Positions 1 through 8,913 of a DNA stretch of 64,000 nucleotides are shown one piece after another. Within the stretch, counting starts at the first letter, position 1; the number at the start of each line of letters is the position of its first letter. The stretch is from positions 62,001 through 126,000 of the forward strand of contig PBIN01000007.1 of the NCBI GenBank assembly GCA_002720855.1, read 5' to 3'. The notes beneath the pieces were generated by a model. That model worked only from the letters and a program-made list of their open reading frames with translations. It was not told where the DNA came from and searched no databases. A program made the position numbers and the translations under genes. This DNA is from Rhodospirillaceae bacterium (GTDB taxonomy: Bacteria; Pseudomonadota; Alphaproteobacteria; MPNO01; UBA2964).

Positions 1-918
1 ATTGGTCCTTCAGGGAAGATTATGGTCTATAGCGGCGCGGCGGCTATGGGACAAAGCACCCGTACAATGCTGACGCAGATCGTGGCGGAGCATCTGGGCG
101 GCGACATGAATAACATCGAGGTTGTTACAGGCGATAGCTCGGTCGTTGCGATGGGAATCGGCGGTTCCGCCAGCCGGCAAACGGTTACTGCGGGATCTTC
201 TGCGTTACTCGCAGCGCAGGAGGTTCGTGACAAAGCCCTAAAAGTCGCGGCGCACATATTGGAAGCATCAGAGGAAGACCTCGAGATTGAAGGTGGCGAA
301 ATTCGCGTGAAAGGCGTTCCTGACCTGAAAGTCGAGCTTGGAACAGTCGCTCATGCGGTCGCGGGTACACCCGGTTTCGCATTGCCCGGGGGTATAGAAC
401 CAGGGATGGAATCAACCCAGAATTTTATGATTGATGACCTGACATTCGTGAATGGCACTGCGGCGGTGGAGGTGGAGGTCGATCCAGAAACCGGAAAGGT
501 ATCATTTCTGAAATATGTCATCGTTCATGATTGTGGCACGGTCGTGAATCCGATGATTGTCGATGGCCAGGTTGTTGGTGGAACTGCGCACGGTATAGGA
601 AACACTCTGTTCGAGTGGATGGGGTATGATGAAACCGCTCAACCAATAACAACAAATTTTGCAGAATACTTGTTGGTCAGTGCACCGGAAATGCCTCATG
701 TCGAGTTAGGTCACATGGAAAGCCCAACCCCTCTAAACCCGCTCGGTGTAAAGGGCGTAGGGGAGTGCGGTGTGGTCCCTGCGCCGGCAGCGATCATCTC
801 CGCAGTTGAAAATGCACTATCACCGTTCGAAATTTCTATTGGCCAGGTACCACTACGCCCCCCCGAAATTGTTGAAAAGATTCAGGATTTCAAGGCGGCG
901 AATTCTCAAGCTGGGTGA
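1..918 (+). CDS. Molybdenum hydroxylase large subunit, C-terminal part (xanthine dehydrogenase/CO dehydrogenase family)
   Basis: The reading frame is open from base 1, so the gene begins upstream of the window and only about the last 305 residues are present. This part belongs to the molybdopterin-binding subunit of the xanthine oxidase family, which hydroxylates carbon atoms of aldehydes, purines or other heterocycles using a Mo-cytosine-dinucleotide or Mo-MPT cofactor. Family signs are the AMGQ segment near the start, the VHDCGTVVNP stretch, and the GVKGVGE segment near residue 255, which carries the usual catalytic Glu. FAD and 2Fe-2S subunits must lie upstream if present, and the substrate cannot be told from this part. 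A MarR gene follows on the same strand after 93 bases. Confidence 0.9.
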   Translation: MGPSGKIMVYSGAAAMGQSTRTMLTQIVAEHLGGDMNNIEVVTGDSSVVAMGIGGSASRQTVTAGSSALLAAQEVRDKALKVAAHILEASEEDLEIEGGEIRVKGVPDLKVELGTVAHAVAGTPGFALPGGIEPGMESTQNFMIDDLTFVNGTAAVEVEVDPETGKVSFLKYVIVHDCGTVVNPMIVDGQVVGGTAHGIGNTLFEWMGYDETAQPITTNFAEYLLVSAPEMPHVELGHMESPTPLNPLGVKGVGECGVVPAPAAIISAVENALSPFEISIGQVPLRPPEIVEKIQDFKAANSQAG

Positions 919-1011
919 TAACGCGTTTCGGCGGATCATTTTAACCAAATTTTTAACTTGTTCGGCGATCCTAATCGGTAGGAAGCATATCAAACTTTGT
1001 AGGCCGTTCCG

Positions 1012-1497
1012 GTGAAACAGGTATATCTCGACACAATTCTTCTCATCGAACGCCTTCATCGCCAGTTTCTTGAGGTGGTAAAGGCGGAACTCGATCGCCT
1101 GGGCATTGAAGATATCAATAATGTCCAAGCACTCATTCTCTCTCATATTGGAGAAGAAGAGCTAACTGTCGGTGAGTTGACCTATCGTGGCTATTATCAG
1201 GGGTCGAACGTTTCCTACAACGTCAAAAAGATGGTTGAAAACGGTTACCTTACGCAGGAACGGTCCGCTCACGACAGGCGTACCGTCCGCGTCAGTGTTT
1301 CCGAAAAAGGACTTGAAATCTGTCAGCTAGTTTCGGTTCTTTATGATCGACATATCGAACAATTAGCAGACGGTCCAATCGAAGAAGACGCAATGCAGGC
1401 AACAAACGAAGCGCTGCGCCGACTTGAACGTTTCTGGGCACATGAACTCGCATATGGTCCAAAAAGTCCAATGGACGTATCAACCTCCGCGGCCTAA
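1012..1497 (+). CDS. MarR-family winged-helix regulator (LdtR-like)
   Basis: 161-residue one-domain DNA-binding protein starting with GTG. It has the MarR layout: N-terminal helices, a winged helix-turn-helix around residues 45-105 with GYYQGSNVSYNVKKMVENGY as recognition region, and the wing motif DRRTVRVSVSEKG. The recognition helix sequence resembles LdtR, the alphaproteobacterial MarR protein linked to L,D-transpeptidase and osmotic stress genes in Liberibacter and Sinorhizobium; that assignment is from memory of the family. No transpeptidase gene is nearby, so the targets are elsewhere or different. It converges with rpoH, with 21 bases between the stops and no clear terminator. Confidence 0.8.
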   Translation: MKQVYLDTILLIERLHRQFLEVVKAELDRLGIEDINNVQALILSHIGEEELTVGELTYRGYYQGSNVSYNVKKMVENGYLTQERSAHDRRTVRVSVSEKGLEICQLVSVLYDRHIEQLADGPIEEDAMQATNEALRRLERFWAHELAYGPKSPMDVSTSAA

Positions 1498-1518
1498 AGC
1501 GACCGCGAAAAACCCTCG

Positions 1519-2412
1519 CTAATTCTCCAACAGTTCCTGAGAAAGTAGGTCGGCGTCGCCGTGCTGCTGTACAAGGGCAGTTTTAAGCTTATTCAACGCC
1601 CGGCTTTCAATTTGCCGAATTCGCTCTTTCGTCACACCATAATCGGCACCGATTTCGGCCAGGGTCGATTTGTCATCGTCCAAAAACCGATGCTGGATGA
1701 TATCCTGTTCGCGTGGTGACAGAATAGCGAGTGCATCCTCTAACCACTTAGATCTGATTTCACTATCATGTCGGTCGAGCACGATCTCTTCAGGCGTTGG
1801 ACGGTCATCCGCAAGGAAATCTTGTAAATCATCGCCGTCTTCTGGGCCGGCTGACGCATTTAAAGATTTTGTCGGACCGGAAAAATGCCCCTCCATTCGT
1901 TCCACTGCAGAGACCGAAACGTTGAGGCGCTCAGCGATATCGGCCCTATTCTGGTCCGTCATCAGGCCACCATTGTAGTCCGCAATTTTTGCCCGCAGAC
2001 GCCGAAGATTAAAAAAGAGGCTTTTCTGGGCTGGTGTCGATCCGATCCTGACGATAGACGAATTCCGAACGATGTATTCCTGAATTGCAGCTAGAATCCA
2101 CCAGGAAGCATATGTTGAAAACCGGACGCCTTTCTCGGGGTCGAAACGCTTTGCGGCTGTTAACAGCCCGATATTTCCTTCCTGGATTAAATCGGAAATT
2201 TGCATGCCGTAGCCTTTGAAGCCGGACGCCATTTTCACCACCAGCCGTATATGACTTGTGACTAATTCATTTAAAGCAGAATCGTCTGCATGATCCCGCC
2301 ACTTCCGGCCAAGCTCCGCTTCATACTCTTTTTCAAGCATTGGGGCTTTCATAACAGAGGTGATGTAACGACGATACTCTTTCGAAGCGGTCGTGTTAGC
2401 GCTTTTTCCCAT
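1519..2412 (-). CDS. rpoH: RNA polymerase sigma factor RpoH (sigma-32 family)
   Basis: 297-residue sigma-70 family factor of the heat-shock type. Region 2 contains the core-binding and -10 recognition segments (DLIQEGNIGLLTAAKRFDP, FSTYASWWI), followed by the RpoH-box-like segment QKSLFFNLRRLR, which separates RpoH from RpoD. The C-terminal region 4 HTH (TLAEIGADYGVTKERIRQIE) binds the -35 element. The ATG at 2412 is chosen because a strong AGGAGGGG ribosome-binding site precedes it; an upstream in-frame start at 2454 lacks one. Many alphaproteobacteria carry two or more rpoH paralogs, so this may be RpoH1 or RpoH2. The gene is divergent from a MarR regulator. Confidence 0.92.
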   Translation of the reverse strand: MGKSANTTASKEYRRYITSVMKAPMLEKEYEAELGRKWRDHADDSALNELVTSHIRLVVKMASGFKGYGMQISDLIQEGNIGLLTAAKRFDPEKGVRFSTYASWWILAAIQEYIVRNSSIVRIGSTPAQKSLFFNLRRLRAKIADYNGGLMTDQNRADIAERLNVSVSAVERMEGHFSGPTKSLNASAGPEDGDDLQDFLADDRPTPEEIVLDRHDSEIRSKWLEDALAILSPREQDIIQHRFLDDDKSTLAEIGADYGVTKERIRQIESRALNKLKTALVQQHGDADLLSQELLEN

Positions 2413-2578
2413 TTTTATTTCCCCTCCTACCAGATGTTCAGATCGACAGAACATTGATGGACAATAAATAGTATCGAGTCACTAAGATATGGACTCAATA
2501 CCACCCGTTCAAGGAAAAATATCGACTCGCTATCATTAATCGTCGCTTTTAGTTAAACTACTCACTAGTCAACTCCGG

Positions 2579-3184
2579 ATGAGGGTTCTAAGTTACGCTC
2601 CGATGACGATATCTGATGCCTTTCCTGTGCTCGTGAACCGGCTAAGCCGGGTTGCGCATGCGATGCAGTTTTCCAATGGCTTGAATCCGGCCCAATGGGA
2701 AGCGTTGCGTTATCTGGATAGGGCAAACCGATATTCTTCGACTCCGAGTGCTCTGGCTGACTACCTGGGAACCACCAAAGGTACGGTCTCACAGACATTG
2801 ATCGCGTTAGAATCGAAAGGCCTGGTGAGGAGGGACCGGTGTCCCGATGACCGTCGATCAATTATTTTGACAATTACAGATTTAGGTCGTCAGGTACTGG
2901 CAGAGGATCCTTTATGTCAGGTCTATGCTGCAACAGAAAAAGTTCCAGAATCTCAGCGAGAACAGCTTGCAGACGTAATGAGGTCTATCCTGGACGATTT
3001 GTGTGTCCGACATAATGCTTCGCAATTTGGCGTCTGCGGAGATTGTTGCCACCTCGATGGCGGAGATTGCGAGGGTGGAGGGACATGCGGCGTTACCGGC
3101 GATCCATTGGATGCAAACGACCTTGAACGCATTTGCATCGATTTTTCGTCGGGAAGCAGCGTAACCCGCCCAGTTCCTAAATAA
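2579..3184 (+). CDS. MarR-family regulator with Cys-rich C-terminal extension
   Basis: Winged-helix MarR protein (201 residues; a second ATG at 2603 would give 193). The DNA-binding part lies around residues 35-110 (LADYLGTTKGTVSQTLIALE, wing DDRRSIILT). After the dimerisation helices comes an unusual tail of about 40 residues with six cysteines: FGVCGDCC, then isolated Cys residues before GVTGDPL and IDF. The pattern suggests a Zn or Fe-S site that could sense metal or redox state; this is inference. Neither start has a good ribosome-binding site. It is divergent from rpoH (166 bases) and lies 101 bases upstream of the ornithine cyclodeaminase-like gene, a plausible target. Confidence 0.85.
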   Translation: MRVLSYAPMTISDAFPVLVNRLSRVAHAMQFSNGLNPAQWEALRYLDRANRYSSTPSALADYLGTTKGTVSQTLIALESKGLVRRDRCPDDRRSIILTITDLGRQVLAEDPLCQVYAATEKVPESQREQLADVMRSILDDLCVRHNASQFGVCGDCCHLDGGDCEGGGTCGVTGDPLDANDLERICIDFSSGSSVTRPVPK

Positions 3185-3223
3185 CTAATTTTTTCAGCAG
3201 TATAGCCTGATTCCTCCGGCTTC

Positions 3224-3240
3224 TGATATGGTTTATATCA
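3224..3240. promoter_or_regulatory. Inverted repeat upstream of the ornithine cyclodeaminase-like gene
   Basis: Perfect 6-bp inverted repeat TGATAT-ggttt-ATATCA, about 45 bases before the ATG at 3286. Position and symmetry fit an operator for a winged-helix regulator, for example the MarR protein encoded just upstream. No binding data can be read from sequence, and a 6-bp repeat can occur by chance. Confidence 0.35.
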
Positions 3241-3285
3241 ACTAAAGGGAAACGCTTTCCTATTGCCTGAGGGAATAACGTCAAT

Positions 3286-4356
3286 ATGGCTCTGCTGATC
3301 AACAACGATGTCCAGGAGCGCGTCCTTGATATGAAGGAGGCGGTTCACGCTATGGAGGCGGTCCTTAAGCAATATGCACAGGGCTTGGCTTGTTTCCAGC
3401 CTCGAACGGATTTGTGGGCACCGACTGCGACGAACGGGGATTATTACCGCTGGGGTTCGTTGCTTGGGGCTATGTATGACCCACCGACCCTGGCTCTACG
3501 GTTTAAATCAGACATTTTGACCTGGACCGAATATGACGGCGCCGTTACGGAAGAGTGGCACAATATGGAGCCGGGTACGTATTGCGGATTTGTCATTCTG
3601 ATCGATATGACAAATGGTGAAATCATCGCGTTAATGAATGATGGGTTCATTCAGCATGCACGTGTCGGTGCGACCGCTGCGGTAGGCGCTAAATATCTGT
3701 CTCGCGAGGACGCGAGCATATTGGGCGTCGTTGGGTCTGGAGGAATGGCCTACGCATATACAGAAGCGATTTGCACTGTCCGAGACATTCAGGAAGTTCG
3801 AGTCTGGAGCCCGACCAAGGCTAATCGTGAAAAATTTGCTACCGAAATGACGGAAAAGCTTGGAATTCCGGTAAATGTCGTTTCTGACAATTTTGCCGTT
3901 GCCGAGGGTGCCGACATTGTCTCGTTATGTACTGACTCCCGTGAACCTGTTTATACGAAAGAAATGTTGGAAGCCCAGAAACCTGGTGCCATGTTTATCC
4001 GTTGCCGGATTGACGAGATTGACGAGCCGGTATTCGACGCAGTTAATAAAATCATTGGGATGTCTCAGGATTCATATGACGACCTTATTATCGGCTCAGA
4101 GCAGGAAAGGGCGAGGCGACCGTCCGGAGAAGCGTATTTAAAGCGCTACGGGACGAATGATTGGCCGGTACTCGCGAGCGTCATCAACGGGGACGTCCCA
4201 GGACGCGAAAACGACGACGAGACAATCTTCTTTGACAACAATTCTGCTGGTTTGCAATTTGCAGCCGTGGGCCGGGTGATTTATGAAAAAGCGAAAGAAG
4301 CCAAACTGGGAATGCATATTCCAATGGAATGGTTTCAGCAGGACATTCGCAATTAA
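3286..4356 (+). CDS. Ornithine cyclodeaminase / mu-crystallin family protein
   Basis: 356-residue member of the ornithine cyclodeaminase/mu-crystallin family: N-terminal substrate domain, then a Rossmann NAD(P) domain beginning at LGVVGSGGMAYAYTEA (about residues 145-160). Relatives convert ornithine to proline, or act as alanine, lysine or ketimine dehydrogenases/reductases, so the exact reaction is unknown. The usual R-x-G-A-x-x-A pattern appears as HARVGATAAVGAKYL. It lies 17 bases before the DUF6898-like gene and the liv operon, which suggests a link to use or overflow of imported amino acids. Confidence 0.85.
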   Translation: MALLINNDVQERVLDMKEAVHAMEAVLKQYAQGLACFQPRTDLWAPTATNGDYYRWGSLLGAMYDPPTLALRFKSDILTWTEYDGAVTEEWHNMEPGTYCGFVILIDMTNGEIIALMNDGFIQHARVGATAAVGAKYLSREDASILGVVGSGGMAYAYTEAICTVRDIQEVRVWSPTKANREKFATEMTEKLGIPVNVVSDNFAVAEGADIVSLCTDSREPVYTKEMLEAQKPGAMFIRCRIDEIDEPVFDAVNKIIGMSQDSYDDLIIGSEQERARRPSGEAYLKRYGTNDWPVLASVINGDVPGRENDDETIFFDNNSAGLQFAAVGRVIYEKAKEAKLGMHIPMEWFQQDIRN

Positions 4357-4373
4357 CAGGCAATGATTTAGTC

Positions 4374-4571
4374 ATGTCTGAAGGCGGCAACGAAGTTCTG
4401 ATCGAAATTATGCAGGTTGGAAATGCCGTCAAGGTAATCGCTGTGGATCCTAAAACAGGGCTCGAGGTTTCCATCGTCGGATCTCCTTCAATGAGTGAAG
4501 AAATGCTCAAGCGAAATGCAGTAAAAAAGCTCACATATATGCTGGAAAAACAGGGTTCCGGCGGGGCCTAA
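4374..4571 (+). CDS. Small DUF6898-like protein
   Basis: 65-residue soluble protein starting MSEGGNEV at the ATG at 4374. The body reads like a compact beta-strand/helix fold: VLIEIMQVGNAVKVIAVDP, then TGLEVSIVGSPS and a C-terminal helix. It resembles the alphaproteobacterial family DUF6898, recalled as lying next to branched-chain amino-acid transport genes; function unknown. It sits 37 bases before livH and is probably cotranscribed. An in-frame GTG-type start further upstream would overlap the preceding gene and is less likely. Confidence 0.75.
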   Translation: MSEGGNEVLIEIMQVGNAVKVIAVDPKTGLEVSIVGSPSMSEEMLKRNAVKKLTYMLEKQGSGGA

Positions 4572-4608
4572 GAAACAGAAAAGCAGGGATCCCAAGTAAG
4601 CACCGAAT

Positions 4609-5523
4609 ATGGAGTATTTTCTTCAACAATTAATCAACGGTGTGACGCTCGGCGCGATCTATGGCCTGATCGCCATCGGGTACACCATGGTCTACGGCAT
4701 TATTGGGATGATCAATTTTGCTCATGGTGAAATTTTTATGATTGGTGCCTTTGTTGCCCTGATTTCATTTCTGATTTTGGGTGTGACAGGTGGTATTCCG
4801 ATCCCTTTGGTATTGTTAATCGTACTCCTGATAGGGATGTGTTTAACCGCTGTGTATGGTTGGGCGTTGGAGCGTGTCGCCTACAGGCCTTTGCGCGGTT
4901 CTCCCCGTCTTGCTGCGCTCATTTCCGCGATTGGCATGTCAATCGTTCTGCAGAACTACGTTCAATTGAGTCAGGGGGCGCGTGTCAAAACTCTGCAGCC
5001 TGTCATCGAAGGCGGTTTCAAAATTATGCAGTCGGGCAATTTTACCGTTGTTTTGAGCTACATGCAGATCATTATCGTGATCGTTACGGTTTCTCTAATG
5101 GCTGCATTTTGGACCATTATAGCGAAAACGGCACTCGGCCGCGCACAACGGGCCTGCGAACAAGACCGAACCATGGCGTCACTGCTTGGAATCGACGTCG
5201 ATAAGACGATTTCCATAACCTTCATTCTGGGGGCTTCGCTCGCTGCAGTAGCCGGAATGATGGTTACGCTCTACTACGGTGTTATTGATTTTTACGTGGG
5301 TTTTTTGGCTGGAATTAAGGCCTTTACGGCGGCCGTACTGGGCGGGATCGGGTCTATTCCCGGCGCAATGCTCGGCGGACTTTTAATTGGTCTTATCGAG
5401 GCGTTTTGGTCTGGCTATTTTTCCATCGAATACAAGGATGTCGCGGCGTTTTCGATACTTGTTCTCGTTCTTGTCTTCCGGCCGAGCGGTCTTTTGGGCC
5501 GTCCTGAAGTCGAAAAGGTTTAA
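4609..5523 (+). CDS. livH: Branched-chain amino-acid ABC transporter permease LivH
   Basis: 304-residue integral membrane protein, about eight hydrophobic segments, of the LivH permease family in high-affinity uptake of Leu/Ile/Val or related amides and acids. Signs are the N-terminal [20 protein letters not shown] segment, [16 protein letters not shown], the cytoplasmic EAA-like loop around RAQRACEQD and the late [21 protein letters not shown] motif. It is first of the four translocator genes and lies 8 bases before livM. Confidence 0.93.
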   Translation: MEYFLQQLINGVTLGAIYGLIAIGYTMVYGIIGMINFAHGEIFMIGAFVALISFLILGVTGGIPIPLVLLIVLLIGMCLTAVYGWALERVAYRPLRGSPRLAALISAIGMSIVLQNYVQLSQGARVKTLQPVIEGGFKIMQSGNFTVVLSYMQIIIVIVTVSLMAAFWTIIAKTALGRAQRACEQDRTMASLLGIDVDKTISITFILGASLAAVAGMMVTLYYGVIDFYVGFLAGIKAFTAAVLGGIGSIPGAMLGGLLIGLIEAFWSGYFSIEYKDVAAFSILVLVLVFRPSGLLGRPEVEKV

Positions 5524-5531
5524 AGGATAGC

Positions 5532-6965
5532 GTGGCATCGATGCGACAGGATTGGTTTGCCACGCTAAAAGAAAGTGCCCTCACGGCAGCTGTCGCAGCC
5601 GCCCTTATGCTTCCCTTGATAGGCCTCTATACGTCGACGAAAGCGGGCGGGCTTGCCATTGGAACACGATGGACAGAGTTGGCTATCGGAGTTGTCCTCA
5701 TTTTTTTGGGTCGTTTTGCCCTTCTCCGAATCCAGAATGGGGATCGGCTGATACCTCTGATAGGCGGCGCAATCGTGATGATTGTCGGTTTCCTATTGCC
5801 GCTTCCGAACGGTCTTTTGACTGTCTGCTGTATAGCAGGTGGTGCAATTGTTTTTTTACGTTGTTGTTTGGCCTGGGTCACCGGGAACCTGGGTTTGGAG
5901 GCCGAGAAACAACCCATCGCTGCGCGGACGCAGGCCTTCCTCAAGAAATATGGTCTGTGGCTAGGTTTGGCCGTTCTTGTCTTTGCGATCATATTTCCCT
6001 GGCTGCCGTTTGTTGATCGGCGGTTTATTGATTTAGCAACGTTGGTTTTGATTTACGTGATGTTGGGGTGGGGCCTCAATATCGTCGTTGGGTTGGCTGG
6101 TCTTCTGGATCTTGGATATGTCGCATTTTATGCGATAGGCGCTTACAGCTTTGCGTTATTATCGAGTAATTACGACATGTCATTTTGGGCCTGTCTGCCT
6201 GTTGCAGCTATGTTGGCTGCCTTTCTCGGTATTCTGCTTGGATTTCCCGTACTTCGTCTTAGGGGCGATTATCTTGCAATTGTGACTTTGGGATTCGGGG
6301 AAATGATCCGGATCATACTTATTAATTGGGTTGACTTCACCAAGGGGCCAGACGGGATTTCGGGTATCCCAAAACCTACATTTTTTGGCTTATCGTTTAG
6401 CCGGCGACCGCCCGAAGATACTGAGTCGTTTCATCAGTTTTTTGACCTGCAGTATGCCTCGGTAGATCGGATCATATTTTTATTCTATGTCGTGCTTGGG
6501 CTCGCGCTTCTGACAAATGCCTTTATCTTGCGAATTCGAAAACTGCCTATCGGAAGAGCTTGGGAGGCCTTGAGGGAAGACGAGATTGCCTGCCGCTCAC
6601 TCGGTCTAAACCCAACAAATATCAAACTGTCTGCATTCGCATTGGGGGCGATGTTTGGTGGTCTGGCTGGCGCGGTATTTGCGGCACGTCAGAGTTTTAT
6701 TAGCCCCGAAAGTTTTACCTTTATCGAGTCGGCAATCATTCTGGCGATCGTTGTCTTGGGCGGCATGGGCAGCCAGGTGGGCGTCGCCATTGCGGCAGTT
6801 CTTTTAATAGGGCTGCCTGAATGGTTCAGAGAGCTTCAAGAATACCGAATGCTGGCATTCGGGGCACTCATGGTCGCCATTATGGTCTGGCGACCGAGGG
6901 GACTTCTCTCCTTCAGAGAGCCGACATTGCGACTGCATGATGATGATAGCGGGTTATCGCGATGA
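5532..6965 (+). CDS. livM: Branched-chain amino-acid ABC transporter permease LivM (long form)
   Basis: 477-residue permease, the partner of LivH in the inner membrane; the GTG at 5532 is taken as start. The conserved LivM core begins near residue 160 ([39 protein letters not shown]) and ends with the [13 protein letters not shown] and VWRPRGLL motifs. The first 150 residues add about three or four extra hydrophobic segments absent from short LivM proteins but seen in E. coli LivM and alphaproteobacterial forms. It overlaps livG by 4 bases (ATGA), indicating translational coupling. Confidence 0.93.
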   Translation: MASMRQDWFATLKESALTAAVAAALMLPLIGLYTSTKAGGLAIGTRWTELAIGVVLIFLGRFALLRIQNGDRLIPLIGGAIVMIVGFLLPLPNGLLTVCCIAGGAIVFLRCCLAWVTGNLGLEAEKQPIAARTQAFLKKYGLWLGLAVLVFAIIFPWLPFVDRRFIDLATLVLIYVMLGWGLNIVVGLAGLLDLGYVAFYAIGAYSFALLSSNYDMSFWACLPVAAMLAAFLGILLGFPVLRLRGDYLAIVTLGFGEMIRIILINWVDFTKGPDGISGIPKPTFFGLSFSRRPPEDTESFHQFFDLQYASVDRIIFLFYVVLGLALLTNAFILRIRKLPIGRAWEALREDEIACRSLGLNPTNIKLSAFALGAMFGGLAGAVFAARQSFISPESFTFIESAIILAIVVLGGMGSQVGVAIAAVLLIGLPEWFRELQEYRMLAFGALMVAIMVWRPRGLLSFREPTLRLHDDDSGLSR

Positions 6966-7780
6966 CACCGTCTCTATTGACCGTAGAACATTTGTCTATG
7001 CGGTTCGGTGGTTTGACTGCCGTGGATGATCTTTCATTTGATGCTGGTGACAAGCAAATTACCGCAATAATTGGTCCAAATGGCGCGGGTAAGACGACAG
7101 TGTTTAACTGTCTGACAGGATTCTATCCGCCCACAGTTGGTAGGCTGCTGGTCACGATTGATTCCGAAAAATTTCAACTCGAGAGGATGGAGGGTTTTAG
7201 AATTGCCCGGGAGGCGCGCGTCGCACGCACATTCCAGAATATCCGGCTATTTCCTCAAATGTCGGTTTTGGAGAATCTTGTTGTTGCCCAGCATAATCCA
7301 TTGATGAAGGCATCTCTGTTTTCAGTGGCAGGTTTACTTGGGTTGCCAGTCTACAAAACGGCTGAGGCGTCAGCGGTTGAAAAAGCCAGAAATTGGCTGG
7401 ACCGGATCGGTCTGACATCCCGTGCGGATTGGGACGCTGGAAACTTGCCGTATGGAGATCAGCGACGGTTGGAGATCGCTAGAGCGATGTGCACGGACCC
7501 TGTTTTGTTGTGCCTTGATGAACCGGCTGCCGGCTTAAATCCAAGGGAGTCGGCGGAACTAAACAACCTGCTGCTTTCCATTCGCGATGACGATGGTATC
7601 GGCGTCTTGCTTATTGAGCATGATATGAGTGTCGTTATGGGAATCTCCGATAAAATCATCGTTCTCGATTATGGGAGAAAGATTGCTGACGGCAATCCAG
7701 AAACTGTCAGAAATGACCCAACAGTTATTAGAGCCTATCTCGGTGATGAAGAAACACCCGTGGATTCCGCCTATGACTGA
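6962..7780 (+). CDS. livG: Branched-chain amino-acid ABC transporter ATP-binding protein LivG
   Basis: 272-residue ABC ATPase. Walker A is GPNGAGKTT (about residues 38-46), the Q-loop region [17 protein letters not shown] follows, the signature is in [15 protein letters not shown], Walker B is [13 protein letters not shown] and the switch His is in [12 protein letters not shown]. It powers import with LivF on the cytoplasmic face of LivHM. The signature has Tyr-Gly-Asp where most ABC proteins have Ser-Gly-Gly, a variation common in LivG. It overlaps livF by 8 bases. Confidence 0.94.
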   Translation: MTPSLLTVEHLSMRFGGLTAVDDLSFDAGDKQITAIIGPNGAGKTTVFNCLTGFYPPTVGRLLVTIDSEKFQLERMEGFRIAREARVARTFQNIRLFPQMSVLENLVVAQHNPLMKASLFSVAGLLGLPVYKTAEASAVEKARNWLDRIGLTSRADWDAGNLPYGDQRRLEIARAMCTDPVLLCLDEPAAGLNPRESAELNNLLLSIRDDDGIGVLLIEHDMSVVMGISDKIIVLDYGRKIADGNPETVRNDPTVIRAYLGDEETPVDSAYD

Positions 7781-8513
7781 CACAATGTTGGAACTTACAA
7801 ATATTGAGACCTTTTATGGTCGAATCCAGGCGTTGCGGGGTGTCTCGATGACCGTGGAATCCGGTGAGATTGTTAGCCTGATTGGCGCCAATGGCGCTGG
7901 AAAAACGACATTATTGATGACGATCTGCGGCGAACCTCGTGCGACAGCCGGAAAAATATTGTTTGAAGGCGAGGACATCACGCAAAGACCCACCCATCAA
8001 ATAGCGCGCGCGGGAATTGCCCATTCGCCGGAAGGAAGAAGAATCTTCCCCCGCATGACTGTACTGGAAAATTTGCTGATGGGAGGCGTTGCGAACCCTA
8101 ACGCCAAACAGGAACAGGCTTTTGACCGCGTTTTCAACCTGTTTCCACGCTTGAAAGAACGCAGTGGACAAAGGGGTGGCACGCTTTCTGGCGGTGAGCA
8201 GCAGATGCTGGCAATTGGCCGGGCCCTTATGAGCAATCCAAAACTCCTGCTTTTGGATGAGCCATCTCTTGGTCTGGCACCGATGATTGTCGCGCAAATT
8301 TTTGATGCCATACGTCAATTGAATGAGCAGGAAGGGATGACAGTGTTTCTGGTTGAACAAAATGCCTATCACGCCCTCCGCCTGGCAGACCGTGGGTTTG
8401 TCATGGTCAATGGCGCAATTTCTTTGTCGGGAACTGGCGCCGAGTTACTCGGAAATAAAGAAGTGCAGGAGGCTTACTTGGAAGGTGCTACATCGAAGGC
8501 GACTACTTCGTGA
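7773..8513 (+). CDS. livF: Branched-chain amino-acid ABC transporter ATP-binding protein LivF
   Basis: 246-residue second ABC ATPase. Walker A is GANGAGKTT, the signature LSGGEQQMLAIGRALM, Walker B LLLLDEPSLGLAP, and the switch region VFLVEQNAYHAL has Gln-Asn after Glu as is typical of LivF. The start is the ATG at 7773, overlapping the end of livG; an ATG at 7785 is also possible. The stop overlaps the next small gene (GTGA), so translation is probably coupled. Confidence 0.94.
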   Translation: MTDTMLELTNIETFYGRIQALRGVSMTVESGEIVSLIGANGAGKTTLLMTICGEPRATAGKILFEGEDITQRPTHQIARAGIAHSPEGRRIFPRMTVLENLLMGGVANPNAKQEQAFDRVFNLFPRLKERSGQRGGTLSGGEQQMLAIGRALMSNPKLLLLDEPSLGLAPMIVAQIFDAIRQLNEQEGMTVFLVEQNAYHALRLADRGFVMVNGAISLSGTGAELLGNKEVQEAYLEGATSKATTS

Positions 8514-8845
8514 CGTTTGATTTGACCGTATTTCTGTTGTTCACCGTCGTTATCATGGGCGGCGCTGGGTATTTGACAGGTCAGGCGATTGCAGGAACCT
8601 GGCGACCGATTTGGCAACTTGTCGCTTATTCTTTGCTTCTCGGCGCCTTTGATCGATTTCTTGTTTATGCCTTGTTTAAAGGGCAACTCTTATCATTGAG
8701 TGCATTTGCCATTGATAGCCTGGTAATCCTGGCGATAGCGTTCTTGGGTTTTCGCCTTACGCGCGCCAGAATAATGGTCAAACAGTATCCGTGGATTTTT
8801 GAGCGCGCCGGCCCATTGAATTGGAAACGGAAAAGCGGCGAATAG
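8510..8845 (+). CDS. Small membrane protein, DUF6867-like
   Basis: 111-residue protein with GTG start inside the livF stop. It has three hydrophobic segments (about residues 5-27, 38-55 and 65-83) and a basic C-terminal tail (KQYPWIFERAGPLNWKRK). It matches my recollection of DUF6867, an alphaproteobacterial family found between livF and the binding-protein gene. Its place inside the operon suggests an accessory role in the Liv transporter, but no function is known. Confidence 0.78.
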   Translation: MTFDLTVFLLFTVVIMGGAGYLTGQAIAGTWRPIWQLVAYSLLLGAFDRFLVYALFKGQLLSLSAFAIDSLVILAIAFLGFRLTRARIMVKQYPWIFERAGPLNWKRKSGE

Positions 8846-8913
8846 TTACAATGGTTGCTGCGCGCCGTCAGTTCAGTAAGATTAACCATGAATTTTCGCG
8901 TTGGGAGAAAAAG

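Noticed and set aside
7911-8372. 153-codon minus-strand frame under livF
   Set aside because: Antisense shadow of the conserved ABC ATPase; no ribosome-binding site or recognisable motif.
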